Shown here piece after piece: positions 44,818-54,620 of a DNA stretch of 64,000 nt. The notes under the pieces were generated by a model. That model saw only the letters and a program-made list of their open reading frames with translations, ran no database searches and was not told the origin of the DNA. The translations under genes and the position numbers were made by a program. The DNA lies in NCBI GenBank assembly GCA_964588685.1, contig CAZPQG010000004.1:37646-101645 (forward strand). The letters run 5' to 3'. The number at the start of each line of letters is the position of its first letter. Position 1 is the stretch's first letter. The DNA is from CAYVBW01 sp964588685. GTDB taxonomy: Bacteria > Patescibacteriota > Microgenomatia > UBA1400 > PJMF01.

Positions 44818-47800
44818 TTAATCCGAAGTTTCCTCTGACCCCTCTGAATCTTCCTCCGACTCTTGCGCCTCCTCCTGACCACCATCTGACTCAGCATTAT
44901 CCGGCTCAGGAGTTTGTTCCGGTTCATCAGCTTCTTCTTCTTCTTGATCAGACTCATCATCCTGTTCCGGTATTGGAGTTGGCTCAGGTTTTTCCCAAGG
45001 CTCTCCACCCGTACCAATTCGAACTGTATTGCTTTTTGCTTCTTCATCCTCCCGTGAAAAAGCTCTGGCATGCAGCTCATACTGACCAGCACTTAGCTTA
45101 ATCTTGCCTTCATAATAACTACTCTCAATTGTCTCTCTTCTTTCCCCATTAACCCACAATTCCAGCTTATCAATTCCCACCTCGCTGCCTGCATTAATTC
45201 TGACTTCAATTTCCTCTTCATCAAACTCTTCTTTGTCTTTTGGTTTTTCAAGCTTAACTGACACTTCATCAATATCACCACAATATTCAGTAGGAACATG
45301 ATAGCGTGAATCATCCTGCGACTCAATCCAGGCATTGATACCTTCCATCCAGCGGTTAACTCCATCTTCGCTCAAGGGGTCTTCNNNNNNNNNNNNNNNN
45401 NNNNNNNNNNNNNNNNNNNNNNNNNNNNNNNNNNNNNNNNNNNNNNNNNNNNNNNNNNNNNNNNNNNNNNNNNNNNNNNNNNNNAGGCATTGATACCTTC
45501 CATCCAGCGGTTAACTCCATCTTCGCTCAAGGGGTCTTCCCGTCTTAAATCAATTACTTCGCGTGTTTCATAATCACCGCTAATAATCATGGCTTCAGTC
45601 GCTAATTTATTTTCTCCTTTACAAATTTTCTCTTTCTTATGTATTGGATCAGGCAGAGAAGGCAAAGTGTTTTTGATTACATATTCAGTTCTACTGTCAA
45701 AATCGCCATGGGCCGGATAGCCTGAAATAGCGTTAACCTCCACTTCTTCCACTTCGGCCGGGATCTCCCAAGCCGGAGCCTGATAACCGGCTTCAAAAGC
45801 AGCCAGCATAATTTTACGCCATATCGGAGAAGCACCGGTAGTACCTGAGGCTACTCTTAACATTGAACTGTTGTCATTATTACCTACCCATGTACCAACT
45901 AATATCTCCCGGCTCCAACCCACAGTCCAGTTATCAATCATGTCGTTGGTAGTGCCGGTTTTAACTGCCACATTGGCATTTAGATTCAACAAGGAATTAG
46001 CGCCAAAGGCAATAGTTCTAGCACTATCATCAGACAAAATATGATTAATTAAAAAAGCTTCTCCCGGAGTCATGATTTGCTTGCCCTGAACCTGACGGTG
46101 TTCATACAAGACCCGGCCCTCACGGTCAGTTACTTTTAAAATAGCAATCGGCTCAACTTTGCTACCGGCATTGGCAAAAGAGCTGTAAGCAGCTGCCATA
46201 TCTATTAACTTAATCTCTCCACCTCCCAAGGTTAAAGCTAAGCCAAAACGATCTAAGTTCCGTTGAGTTGGAGCTAATGTTTCAAAGCCCATGTCATGAG
46301 CTAAATGTAAAAAATTCTCAACTTCTAATAAAGCCAAGGCTTTGACTGCCGGCACATTAAGCGAACTACCTAAACTTTTACGGACACTAATTGGCCCTTG
46401 AAAAGTACCTGTATAATTACGCGGCGTGTAAGGTCTTTCATTTTCATTACTACGAAAATCAGTAGGAGCATCCACAATCATATAAGCCGGAGTATAACCT
46501 TTTTGCAATAAACCTAAATAGGTAACAGGTTTGATAGCAGAACCAGGCTGGCGCAAGCCGTCCGCTGCCACATTAAATTGCCCGCCTTTTTCATTATTAA
46601 AAAAATCACGGCTGCCAACCATACTCAGAATTTGACCGGTTCGTGGATCCATTACTACTGCTGAACCATTAGTAATATTCAAATCTTCCACTTTCTCTAC
46701 TTCATCTGCCACTATTTGCTGCGCTTCTTCATGTAAAGGTAAATCAAGAGTTGTTTTAACTGTTAAACCGCCTCTTTCCACTAAATCTTCACCAAACATT
46801 TCTATTAACTTATCTTTAACATAAAATACAAAATGAGGCGCTTTAATCTCTAAAGTACCCTTATCAAAAGTTAAATCATTCAAATTTTCAACAGCTTCGT
46901 CATATTCTTCACGAGTAATATAATTATCCTCGCGCATTCTTTGCAAAACAGCCCAAGTTCTTGGCTGCCAAAGAGGATGATCATCTTCAGAAGTTTGAGA
47001 GCTGAAAGGAGAGTAGGCGCTGGGCCGCTGAGGCAACCCGGCCAAAAATGCTGACTCCAACAAAGATAATTCCTGCACCGGCTTATTAAAATAAAGTTCT
47101 GCTGCAGAAACTGCGCCCCAAGCTGTACCGCCATAAGGTACTTCATTTAAATACATCTCCAAAATCTCATTCTTACTAAAAGTACGTTCAATCTGAATAG
47201 CTAATACTAATTCTTTAAATTTTCGCGTGATAGTTCGCTCACTGGTTAGCAAAACATTTTTTACTAATTGCTGGGTAAGAGTAGAGCCCCCTACTACTCT
47301 TTGCCGAAACAACAAATTATAAGGCACACGCAGTGCTGTCAAGATATCAAATCCTTGATGGGTATAAAAATCTTTATCTTCAATAGCAATGGTGGCATTA
47401 ATTAAATCAGGGGGTAAATCTTCCAGTTTTACTTGTGTCCTGCGTTCGTCAACAAATAAGTCGTACAACAAGTGCTCGTCTCTATCAAAAAATTTAGTAC
47501 TGTAGCCATGCTGCCGTACTACTTGTCCCGGTTGGGGCAAATCTCGCGAAAGATAAGCAAAAGCTCCGAAAAAACCGATCACACTTAAAACAACTAAAGC
47601 AAACACAGAAATTGCAGCTAAACGTACCAGTTTAGCCTTTTTAAGTTGTCTTTGTGCCAAAGTGTTGGTATGGCGCCTGGTCTTACCGGTCCGCAACTTT
47701 TTCCAAAAAAACTTTTTTTGTAAAGTTTTTTTCCATTTAGCAGTACGACTGGCACCAGATCGGCTAAGTTTTGAAGAGGAAAACCAGGCCGCAAACCGGC

Positions 47801-47870
47801 CTATCCGGCGGTAAAGCCAGATTACAGGAGCTGTAATAGTTTTCCAAATTTTAGTTAAATTAATTTCCAT
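44818..47870 (-). CDS. Bifunctional penicillin-binding protein (GT51 + transpeptidase) with C-terminal extension
   Basis: Class A PBP, 965 aa once the false gap at 45385-45484 is collapsed. A basic cytoplasmic N terminus (about 1-75), one TM helix (about 76-98), then the GT51 transglycosylase with EDKDFYTHQG, GGSTLTQQLVKN and RKFKELVLAIQIE. The transpeptidase has SxxK in GSAIKP, SLN in SSLNVPA and KTGT in VAVKTGTTND. After about residue 700 comes a long extension: an Ig-like beta domain (about 830-900) and an acidic Glu/Asp/Pro/Ser tail of about 60 residues. As written, the N run shifts the frame and splits the gene; the 55-nt flank overlap restores it exactly. Confidence 0.93.
45385..45484. 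other. Scaffold gap of 100 N inside the PBP gene (contig overlap)
   Basis: The 55 nt before the gap (45330-45384) are identical to the 55 nt after it (45485-45539). Removing the N run and one copy (155 nt) makes 44818-47870 a multiple of three with no internal stop. The gap is therefore an artefact of unmerged contig ends. Confidence 0.93.
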
Positions 47871-48133
47871 AATTATAATTATAAAGGTTAAAGCTAAAAT
47901 TAAAAAGCGAGCTTATTCTTGAGAAATTCTCAACTTAAATATTTCAGAGTAAATATTAAAAAATACCTGCTTAGCTGAGTTAACTGATTAAAAATCGAAT
48001 TGATAAAGCCTCGATTATTAAAATTATCAAAAGACTAACCAAATAATAACAAAGTCTAACTGATCAATGTCATTGACAAAAATCACCAATCAAGCAAGCC
48101 TGCTAAAAACCTTTCGCCTGGATTGCAAACCTA

Positions 48134-49915
48134 TTATTTTATAAAAAAAGAATAATTTTGATTATCTATAGGACAATTGTAATCAGGCCAAAAAGAAGCC
48201 GTGCAGATTTTTTCATGCTCAACAGCCGTAGTCAAGTCTAGCTCATAGTCATCTGCAAAATAAGTCACTGTCTGTTGACCGGCAATACCGGCAATATTAG
48301 TTTCATAATTATTAAAGTGCATTAAATCTACTGTTAAAGGAAAAGCATAATAAGCTAATTTTTCTTGAACATGCAGCAATTCAGGCCGATTATAAACTAC
48401 CACTACCTTTTGATTGTGCTGTAGATAAAAAAATTTTTTGTTATAAATATGTTCGCTTATGGCTTGTAAAGAAAAGCTTTTCTGATCATTCATAAAAGCT
48501 CGATAAGAGACTTTATTAAAAAAGTAAGCTTTGACAGTAGAAATTAAATTGACTGTCATGAGCATAAAAATTAACACCATTGGCAATTGTTTTAATGCAG
48601 GTAATTTTTTTAGAATTTTACGCGGCAGCTGAATATTAGCCACCCATTGCAGAACCACAGCGCTAAAAATAACACCGATAATTAAATTAGTTAGATTGCG
48701 CTGATCTTGAGTAATATCTGACGACAGTGCCTGCAAAAAAAAAGGTAAAGTAAATAATAAAATTAGCAACAAAGAGGATAAATAAGTGCGGAATTTTTTA
48801 TTGACTATCATTAATAAAATAGCAACTACAGTCAGAAGGTTGAGAGGAAATTCTAAAATGGGGCTAGTTACAGGATAATGAATAGGGGCTGTAGCTTTAT
48901 AAAAATTATTAGCCACGGCGCCTAGATATTGGTTAATAATAAAGCTTATTTTGCCCGGAAAATCAAGAGCGGCAAAGGCGCTCTGTTGAAAGAGCCAAGA
49001 GCCTGCGCCGGTAGCTTGATGAGTTAGATGGCTAATAGCAGGACCTAAACCAATAATAATACCCAAAAATAATACTGCTATTTTCTTAAAAATAAACTTA
49101 ATTCTAGTTTTAGATTGAAGAAACCGGGTAAAAAATAGATACGCAATCATTAACAAGGCTATAGCACGAGTGGCAACATAAAAATGAAAACTAAGACCCA
49201 TCATTATGCCCAATAATAACCACCCCTTATTTTTATTTTGTAGTGCATAGATCAACAACAAAAATAAAACTAAAAACAATGTCGGCGAGACTATCACAAT
49301 CTCTGAGCGCACGTAATGTAAATACCTCAAAGAAAAAGTCAAAAGCAATACGCCAACAATAGCAGCAGTCTTGCCTTGCCACATTCTTAATAATAAATAT
49401 AAAAAAAGAAGCGTTAAAATCCCGATTATCACAGTTGGTAGCCTCACAGCCAAAGCACTAGTGCCAAAGATTCTAATAAACCAAGAACCAATCAGCGGCA
49501 CCAGATTGCCGTAACCGGCATAACTACCTAAAGCAAACGGGTTGAAAATTTGATCTTGAAATAAAGGCAGAGCATTATAACCAGCTTCTCTTAGGGAATC
49601 TGTCGGCAGCACATAATCTAATGAGGAAAGAAAGACTAAATAAAAAGTACTGGCCAGCGCCAATAAAAAACTGATTAATTTTACCTCAGACACAATTATC
49701 TCTTTAATCTTGTTTTTAAATCTCGGGCCGAGCTGCCGCCAACCAAGATAGGTTCCAAGCACTAAACACCACGCCCAAACATAAAAACAAAACCAAATAA
49801 TATTTGAGCCGGAATCAGCCTGTATTATTTCATACTGATACAAAGCAATATTGATGAACGAAATTAAAATAATTAAAAACAACGATAGATAGAATTTAAA
49901 ATTATTTGTTAGCAA
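48134..49915 (-). CDS. GT39-like membrane glycosyltransferase
   Basis: 593 aa with about 11-12 TM segments from residue 9. The first external loop has LPTDSLREAGYNALPLF, then PLIGSWFIRIFG and AVRLPTVIIG, a pattern shared by ArnT/PMT-type enzymes. The catalytic Asp is probably in PTDS. The C-terminal soluble domain (about 465-593) faces outward. It lies 263 nt upstream of the PBP gene on the same strand, so a role in envelope glycan transfer is likely. Confidence 0.8.
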   Translation of the reverse strand: MLTNNFKFYLSLFLIILISFINIALYQYEIIQADSGSNIIWFCFYVWAWCLVLGTYLGWRQLGPRFKNKIKEIIVSEVKLISFLLALASTFYLVFLSSLDYVLPTDSLREAGYNALPLFQDQIFNPFALGSYAGYGNLVPLIGSWFIRIFGTSALAVRLPTVIIGILTLLFLYLLLRMWQGKTAAIVGVLLLTFSLRYLHYVRSEIVIVSPTLFLVLFLLLIYALQNKNKGWLLLGIMMGLSFHFYVATRAIALLMIAYLFFTRFLQSKTRIKFIFKKIAVLFLGIIIGLGPAISHLTHQATGAGSWLFQQSAFAALDFPGKISFIINQYLGAVANNFYKATAPIHYPVTSPILEFPLNLLTVVAILLMIVNKKFRTYLSSLLLILLFTLPFFLQALSSDITQDQRNLTNLIIGVIFSAVVLQWVANIQLPRKILKKLPALKQLPMVLIFMLMTVNLISTVKAYFFNKVSYRAFMNDQKSFSLQAISEHIYNKKFFYLQHNQKVVVVYNRPELLHVQEKLAYYAFPLTVDLMHFNNYETNIAGIAGQQTVTYFADDYELDLTTAVEHEKICTASFWPDYNCPIDNQNYSFFIK

Positions 49916-50288
49916 GATAATTTAGTGATTGTTTTAGATTTCCCTTGTTTCAAGATAGATTAATTCGTTTTGGCTCAGAGTACACTATCCGACCTGAACT
50001 TAATATCCGGCTTAGGACATATTGCGCCATAAGTTAACTCACCTGCCTCAGGTTGAAACACTCTACACAGGTTAAAACACTCTACAAGTTACACTTTCTA
50101 AACTACATCTTATCATCATTCAACAGCCCTTAACTTAAAATTATTTTCCCCTTAAACCACAACTAGATACTAACAGCCAATTTGATAAAATAAGGTTTAA
50201 CTTTGCGTACCGGCAGTATTTAATTTGCGTCTGTACGCAGCAGCAAGTTTATGCCGCAACATTATTTAACAAACTTATAAAGCCACCT
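49916..50288. other. Intergenic region between divergent genes upstream of tyrS
   Basis: 373 bases, no gene. It contains a 19-bp tandem duplication (50049-50086, one mismatch) and an inverted repeat TGCGTAC/GTACGCA (50204-50210 and 50233-50239) 50 nt before the tyrS start. No T-box antiterminator motif was recognised. Confidence 0.7.
50049..50086 (+). repeat. 19-bp tandem direct repeat
   Basis: Two adjacent 19-nt units beginning CAGGTT and ending ACTCTACA (50049-50067 and 50068-50086) differ at one base. A partial third copy may follow. It lies 200 nt before tyrS. Confidence 0.8.
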
Positions 50289-51530
50289 ATGAATGCCTCT
50301 AACAATTCAGCTGCTAATCAAAAATTAGCTGCTAACCCAAAATTAATTAAGCAAACTTTAACTCGCGGTGTCGAGGCAGTTTTGCCTGACATAAATTCTT
50401 TAGCTGAACTTATGGCGCAGCAGCAAATCAAGGTTTATTTAGGCATTGATCCCACCGGCAATTTGCTGCATTTAGGTCACGCCGTAGTCCTGCGTAAATT
50501 ACAACAGTTGGCTGAATTGGGTCATGAGGTTATTTTGCTCATTGGAGACGGGACAGTTAAAATTGGTGATCCGACCGGCAGAGATGAAAGCCGCCCCATG
50601 CTTACTGATCAAGAAATTGAGCAAAACTGGCAAAACTGGAAAAAGCAAGCCAGTACTATTTTAGACTTTGAGCAAATTATTATTAAACGCAACGGTGAGT
50701 GGCTTAACAAATTAGATTATGCCGACATTGTCAAGCTCTTGGCAAAAACTACTGTCCAACAGCTGCTGGAACGCGACATGTTTCAGCAAAGAATGGCCAA
50801 TAATCAACCTATTTTTGGCCATGAAATTATTTATCCTTTACTGCAAGGTTACGACAGTGTAGCCATGGATGTTGATTTAGAAATTGGCGGCAGCGATCAA
50901 ATGTTTAATATGATGATGGGTAGAACTTTACAAAAAATCTACAATGATCGTGAAAAGTGGGTGCTGACTACACCCTTAATTGAAGGCACTGACGGTAGAA
51001 AAATGAGCAAAAGTTTTAACAACTTTATTGAGTTAACAGCTTCTCCTCAAGAAATATACGGCAAACTTATGAGCTTAAAAGATGAACTGATTATTAAATA
51101 TTTTAAGCTGCTGACTGATGTGCCGCCAACAGAAATTGAGCAGATGGATCAAGCCATGCAAGCCGGAACAAACCCAATGCAGTATAAAAAACAACTGGCT
51201 TTTACTATTTGCTCTTCCTTGCATACTGAAGATAAAGCTAAACAAGCTCAGCTCAGCTTTGAAAAAGTAGTCCAGGCCGGGCAATTGCCTGAAAAAATGC
51301 CGGTTATTGCACTGCCTAAATCAGAATTATCAGTTTTAGACATTTTACAACTCTGCCAACCTGAGGAAAGCAACAGTCGGTTCAGAAGATTGTGCCAACA
51401 AAAAGCGATCAGGCTGATGCCCGCAAACAAAATCTTGATTGATCCTTTAGAAAAAATTAAGATTAAAAACAAGCAAGTACTCAGAATTGGCAAAAGAAAT
51501 TTTTATAAGCTTAAAATTAAAAGTAATTAA
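50289..51530 (+). CDS. tyrS: Tyrosyl-tRNA synthetase
   Basis: 413 aa class I synthetase. HIGH-type motif is HLGH in PTGNLLHLGHAVV, then LLIGDGTVKIGDPTGR, the tyrosine pocket GYDSVAMDVDLEIGGSDQ, and KMSKS in GRKMSKSFNN. The C-terminal S4-like tRNA-binding domain (about 345-413) has SRFRRLCQQKAIRLM and ends in a basic stretch. Length is normal. Start preceded by no clear Shine-Dalgarno sequence. Transcribed alone. Confidence 0.97.
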   Translation: MNASNNSAANQKLAANPKLIKQTLTRGVEAVLPDINSLAELMAQQQIKVYLGIDPTGNLLHLGHAVVLRKLQQLAELGHEVILLIGDGTVKIGDPTGRDESRPMLTDQEIEQNWQNWKKQASTILDFEQIIIKRNGEWLNKLDYADIVKLLAKTTVQQLLERDMFQQRMANNQPIFGHEIIYPLLQGYDSVAMDVDLEIGGSDQMFNMMMGRTLQKIYNDREKWVLTTPLIEGTDGRKMSKSFNNFIELTASPQEIYGKLMSLKDELIIKYFKLLTDVPPTEIEQMDQAMQAGTNPMQYKKQLAFTICSSLHTEDKAKQAQLSFEKVVQAGQLPEKMPVIALPKSELSVLDILQLCQPEESNSRFRRLCQQKAIRLMPANKILIDPLEKIKIKNKQVLRIGKRNFYKLKIKSN

Positions 51531-51659
51531 TTTTTACTCAAGAATATAAATTATATTTGTCCTAAAATATAAATTTATTCAGAGCGATTTTATTAATCTT
51601 TTAACTGATAAATTTACTAACAAATAAACAGGTAAATTCACAGGCTATATTAATTTGCT

Positions 51660-51773
51660 ATGACAAAAAAACAATCCAAAAGAATTAAAACCATTTTTGC
51701 TATTATTGCTATTGGCAGCATGCTAGCAGCCAGCTTAGTGCAAGCCGCCCTAACTATCACCTATTTGTTTTAA
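51660..51773 (+). CDS. Small single-pass membrane peptide
   Basis: 37 codons. The N terminus is strongly basic (MTKKQSKRIK) and is followed by one hydrophobic helix ending in ITYLF with no further domain. The organisation fits a small membrane protein or an uncleaved signal-like peptide. It lies alone in the 371-nt gap between tyrS and recG with 128 nt to recG. No Shine-Dalgarno sequence is visible and I recognise no family. It could be a chance ORF, though the charge pattern favours a real peptide. Confidence 0.45.
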   Translation: MTKKQSKRIKTIFAIIAIGSMLAASLVQAALTITYLF

Positions 51774-51901
51774 ATTCGAAGTTATTGGTTTTAGAAAAAT
51801 GCTGATCTAGAAACTTTAATTGGCGCCTAATAAATTAAATTAGTGCTAAATAATTAAAGCAGCGGCTCAATAGGTTCAGCTTTTAAAATTAGTCAACTTC
51901 T

Positions 51902-54082
51902 ATGTATCAGCTTTCAGATTCACTGTTAACAGTTAAAGGAATTGGTCCTAAAACTGCCCGTAAACTTAAAAAGCGCAATCTAAAATCGATTAAAGACTTA
52001 TTGTTGTTTTTACCCCTCAATTACTCTGATTTGTCACAAATTAGCCCCCTTAAAAGTTTGCAGCCCGGCCAAAGCTATACTGTCAAAGCGCAGGTAGTCG
52101 CAGTCAGCGAATACTTTAAAAATAAAAAAAGACTGACTAAGGCCACCATCAGCGACCGCACCGGCCGTACTCAATGCATGTGGTTTAACAGCCGCTTTGT
52201 CAAACAGCAGCTTAAAAAAGGGGAGACTTATTATTTTGCCGGCGAATACAGCCAATATCATACTTTTACCCAGCCTAAAATTGAAGCAGTTAAAGCAGAA
52301 ACAATTCATACCGGCAGGCTGGTGCCGCGCTATAGTCAAACTCTAAATATTAAACAGGGTAATATGAGGCGTATTTTAAAAGAAATTTTATCTAATTTAA
52401 GTATTACACAGGATAAGCTAGGCAGTGACTTTCAACTTTTAACTTTAAAAAATACCTTTACCCAATTACACTTTCCTGAGAAAAAAGAATTAGTAGTCAA
52501 AGCCAGAAAAAGATTGGCCATTGAAGAGTTGTTAGCTTTAATTAAACAATCTTTTCAAAACAAACAGCTATGGCGGCAAAAACAGCCGGCAGCAAAGTTA
52601 ACACCAGAAGCTGTGGCTGAAAATGGGGGGGTAATACCTGATTTTTTGCCCTTCACTTTAACTAATGATCAAACACAAGCAGTTAAAACTATTATCCAAG
52701 ATCTGGCTCAAAGCTATCCTATGAACCGATTATTAATTGGAGATGTTGGTTCAGGTAAAACTGTTGTGGCCGGCATTGCAGCTTTTCAACTAATTCAAGC
52801 AGGCTTTAGCTGTGCTTTAATTGCTCCCACTCAAATCCTAGCAGAACAACACCGGCAAACTTTTCACTCAATTTTTTCTCATTTAAAAACCAAATTACTC
52901 ACAGGTGAAACAGATAAAAATACTGAACAAAACAGGGCCACCTTATACATCGGCACTCACGCTGTGATTAACCAATTATCTAAAATTAAACCAGCGTTAG
53001 TGATTTTTGATGAGCAGCATCGTTTTGGCGTTGCTCAACGAGCTGAAGCTTTACAAGAAAAAACAAGCCAGTTCAAAAAACAACCTCATATTCTTACTAT
53101 GTCTGCCACGCCTATTCCCCGCAGCTACATGTTAACAATTTTCGCCCATTTGGCAGTATCAATCATTAAAGAATTCCCTTTTGGAGAAAAAAATATTAAA
53201 AGTTTTGTCGTTCCGGAAGCAAAAGAACAAAAAGCCTATCAATGGATGCTGAAGCAATTATTAAAAAAGCCAGACGACGAAAATAAAGCTAATAAAGCGG
53301 ATGGCTCTGATCAAAAAAAACAAGCAGATCAAAACAAGCAAGCAGATCAAAAAAATCAAGCAACTGAAAAAAAACAAGCAGCTGACTCAACCAGCCCTCA
53401 AAAGATTTTGCCGCAAAATTCCCGGCCGCAAAATCCTTTAGGAATAATTGTTTGTCCGTTTATTAACCCGTCAGACAATGAAGCATTTTTTAATGTGCCG
53501 GCCGCCTCTGAAATTTATCAAAAATTAGAAAAGAAATGGGGCAAAAAACTCCGAATTGCTTTGCTTCACGGCCAACAAAAAACAAGCCGGCAGGAAAAAA
53601 TCATCGAACGTTTGTTTGCTCAACAAATTGATCTGCTAATTACTACTTCCATTGTCGAGTTAGGCGTTGATTTACCTCAGGCCAACATTATGATGATTCA
53701 AGGAGCTGACCGCTTTGGTTTAGCCAGCCTGCACCAGCTGCGGGGTAGAGTGGGGCGGCACAGTCAAGAAAGTTATTGCTTACTTTTTAATAGCAGCGAC
53801 AATCAAAAAACTAATGATAGACTGCATTTATTTGCTCAGGAAAATAACGGTTTAGTGCTAGCTGAACTTGACTTAAAAAATCGAGGCCCGGGCGATTTGT
53901 TTGGCTTAAAGCAGCACGGCCTGGATAATTTAAAATTTGCAGACTGGCATAATTTAAAATTAATTAATCAAGCAAAAAAAATCTTTAATCAAATAAATGA
54001 TGAAGCGAAAAAATATTCTTTGTTATTTGAGGTAGAAAAAAGCAAGCTGCGAGAAGATGCTGCTAATATAGTCAATAACTAA
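51902..54082 (+). CDS. recG: ATP-dependent DNA helicase RecG
   Basis: 726 aa; remodels stalled forks and Holliday junctions. An N-terminal helix-hairpin-helix-like start (VKGIGPKTARKLKKRNL) leads to the wedge/OB domain (about 55-150). Helicase motifs: Walker A IGDVGSGKT (about 280), DEQH in VIFDEQHRFGV, MSATPIPRS, ITTSIVELGVDLP, then QLRGRVGRHSQESYC and the C-terminal TRG-like GLDNLKFADW. Between the two helicase lobes (about 460-510) is a Lys/Gln/Asp-rich insert with repeated KQADQ-like units, absent from ordinary RecG. Confidence 0.96.
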   Translation: MYQLSDSLLTVKGIGPKTARKLKKRNLKSIKDLLLFLPLNYSDLSQISPLKSLQPGQSYTVKAQVVAVSEYFKNKKRLTKATISDRTGRTQCMWFNSRFVKQQLKKGETYYFAGEYSQYHTFTQPKIEAVKAETIHTGRLVPRYSQTLNIKQGNMRRILKEILSNLSITQDKLGSDFQLLTLKNTFTQLHFPEKKELVVKARKRLAIEELLALIKQSFQNKQLWRQKQPAAKLTPEAVAENGGVIPDFLPFTLTNDQTQAVKTIIQDLAQSYPMNRLLIGDVGSGKTVVAGIAAFQLIQAGFSCALIAPTQILAEQHRQTFHSIFSHLKTKLLTGETDKNTEQNRATLYIGTHAVINQLSKIKPALVIFDEQHRFGVAQRAEALQEKTSQFKKQPHILTMSATPIPRSYMLTIFAHLAVSIIKEFPFGEKNIKSFVVPEAKEQKAYQWMLKQLLKKPDDENKANKADGSDQKKQADQNKQADQKNQATEKKQAADSTSPQKILPQNSRPQNPLGIIVCPFINPSDNEAFFNVPAASEIYQKLEKKWGKKLRIALLHGQQKTSRQEKIIERLFAQQIDLLITTSIVELGVDLPQANIMMIQGADRFGLASLHQLRGRVGRHSQESYCLLFNSSDNQKTNDRLHLFAQENNGLVLAELDLKNRGPGDLFGLKQHGLDNLKFADWHNLKLINQAKKIFNQINDEAKKYSLLFEVEKSKLREDAANIVNN

Positions 54083-54620
54083 AGCGACGGGAAATTTGCC
54101 AATCAATTTTAATTAATTTTGGGTGATTAAATTTTTAATGTTTAAATTCAAAATAAATTTAACAATTATCATTTTGCACCAATAAATATATTAAATATAG
54201 CATCATCAATTAGCAATTTTTTAATTTACTGCTTTAATTTATTTAATTTTTTTATCAAAAGCTGTAATCAAGGCTGCAATGCACTGTTCAAACTTTAAAA
54301 CCTGATTAAAAATTCATACTTTTTTATCTCTGGTATATACTTATTATTAATAATCTTTACCTTTTCTTAACCGCTTTTTGATAAGCAATTAGCACTTGAC
54401 ACTTTACCTTAAACCAAAAATTATCTATTATAGATGTAGGCATGAAATATCAAGATAAATCATATTTAAGCAGTAAGTGCCAGCTTAATAGCCAAAACTG
54501 ATGTGCTGTAATTTAGCTACAATTTATTAAATTATTCTAATTTGCAGCCGCCAATCAACAAATTAAAAATTAAGTTTATAAAAATTAAAATTATTCTATA
54601 ATTAATTACTTCATTAAAGT
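54083..54620. other. Intergenic region upstream of pilMNO
   Basis: 538 AT-rich bases without a supported gene. TTGACA (54396-54401) with AATTAT 17 nt later (54419-54424) is a possible promoter. TATAAT (54597-54602) ends 18 nt before the pilM start and could drive a short-leader transcript. A 19-codon ORF starting at 54442 is too short to call. Confidence 0.6.

Noticed and set aside
45372..45484. Frameshift or pseudogene in the PBP gene
   Set aside because: The shift comes from the 100-N spacer; the identical 55-nt flanks restore the frame exactly.
50049..50086. CRISPR array
   Set aside because: Only two adjacent repeats without spacers; no cas genes in the window.
50089..50288. T-box leader for tyrS
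   Set aside because: The conserved T-box sequence and a following terminator are absent.
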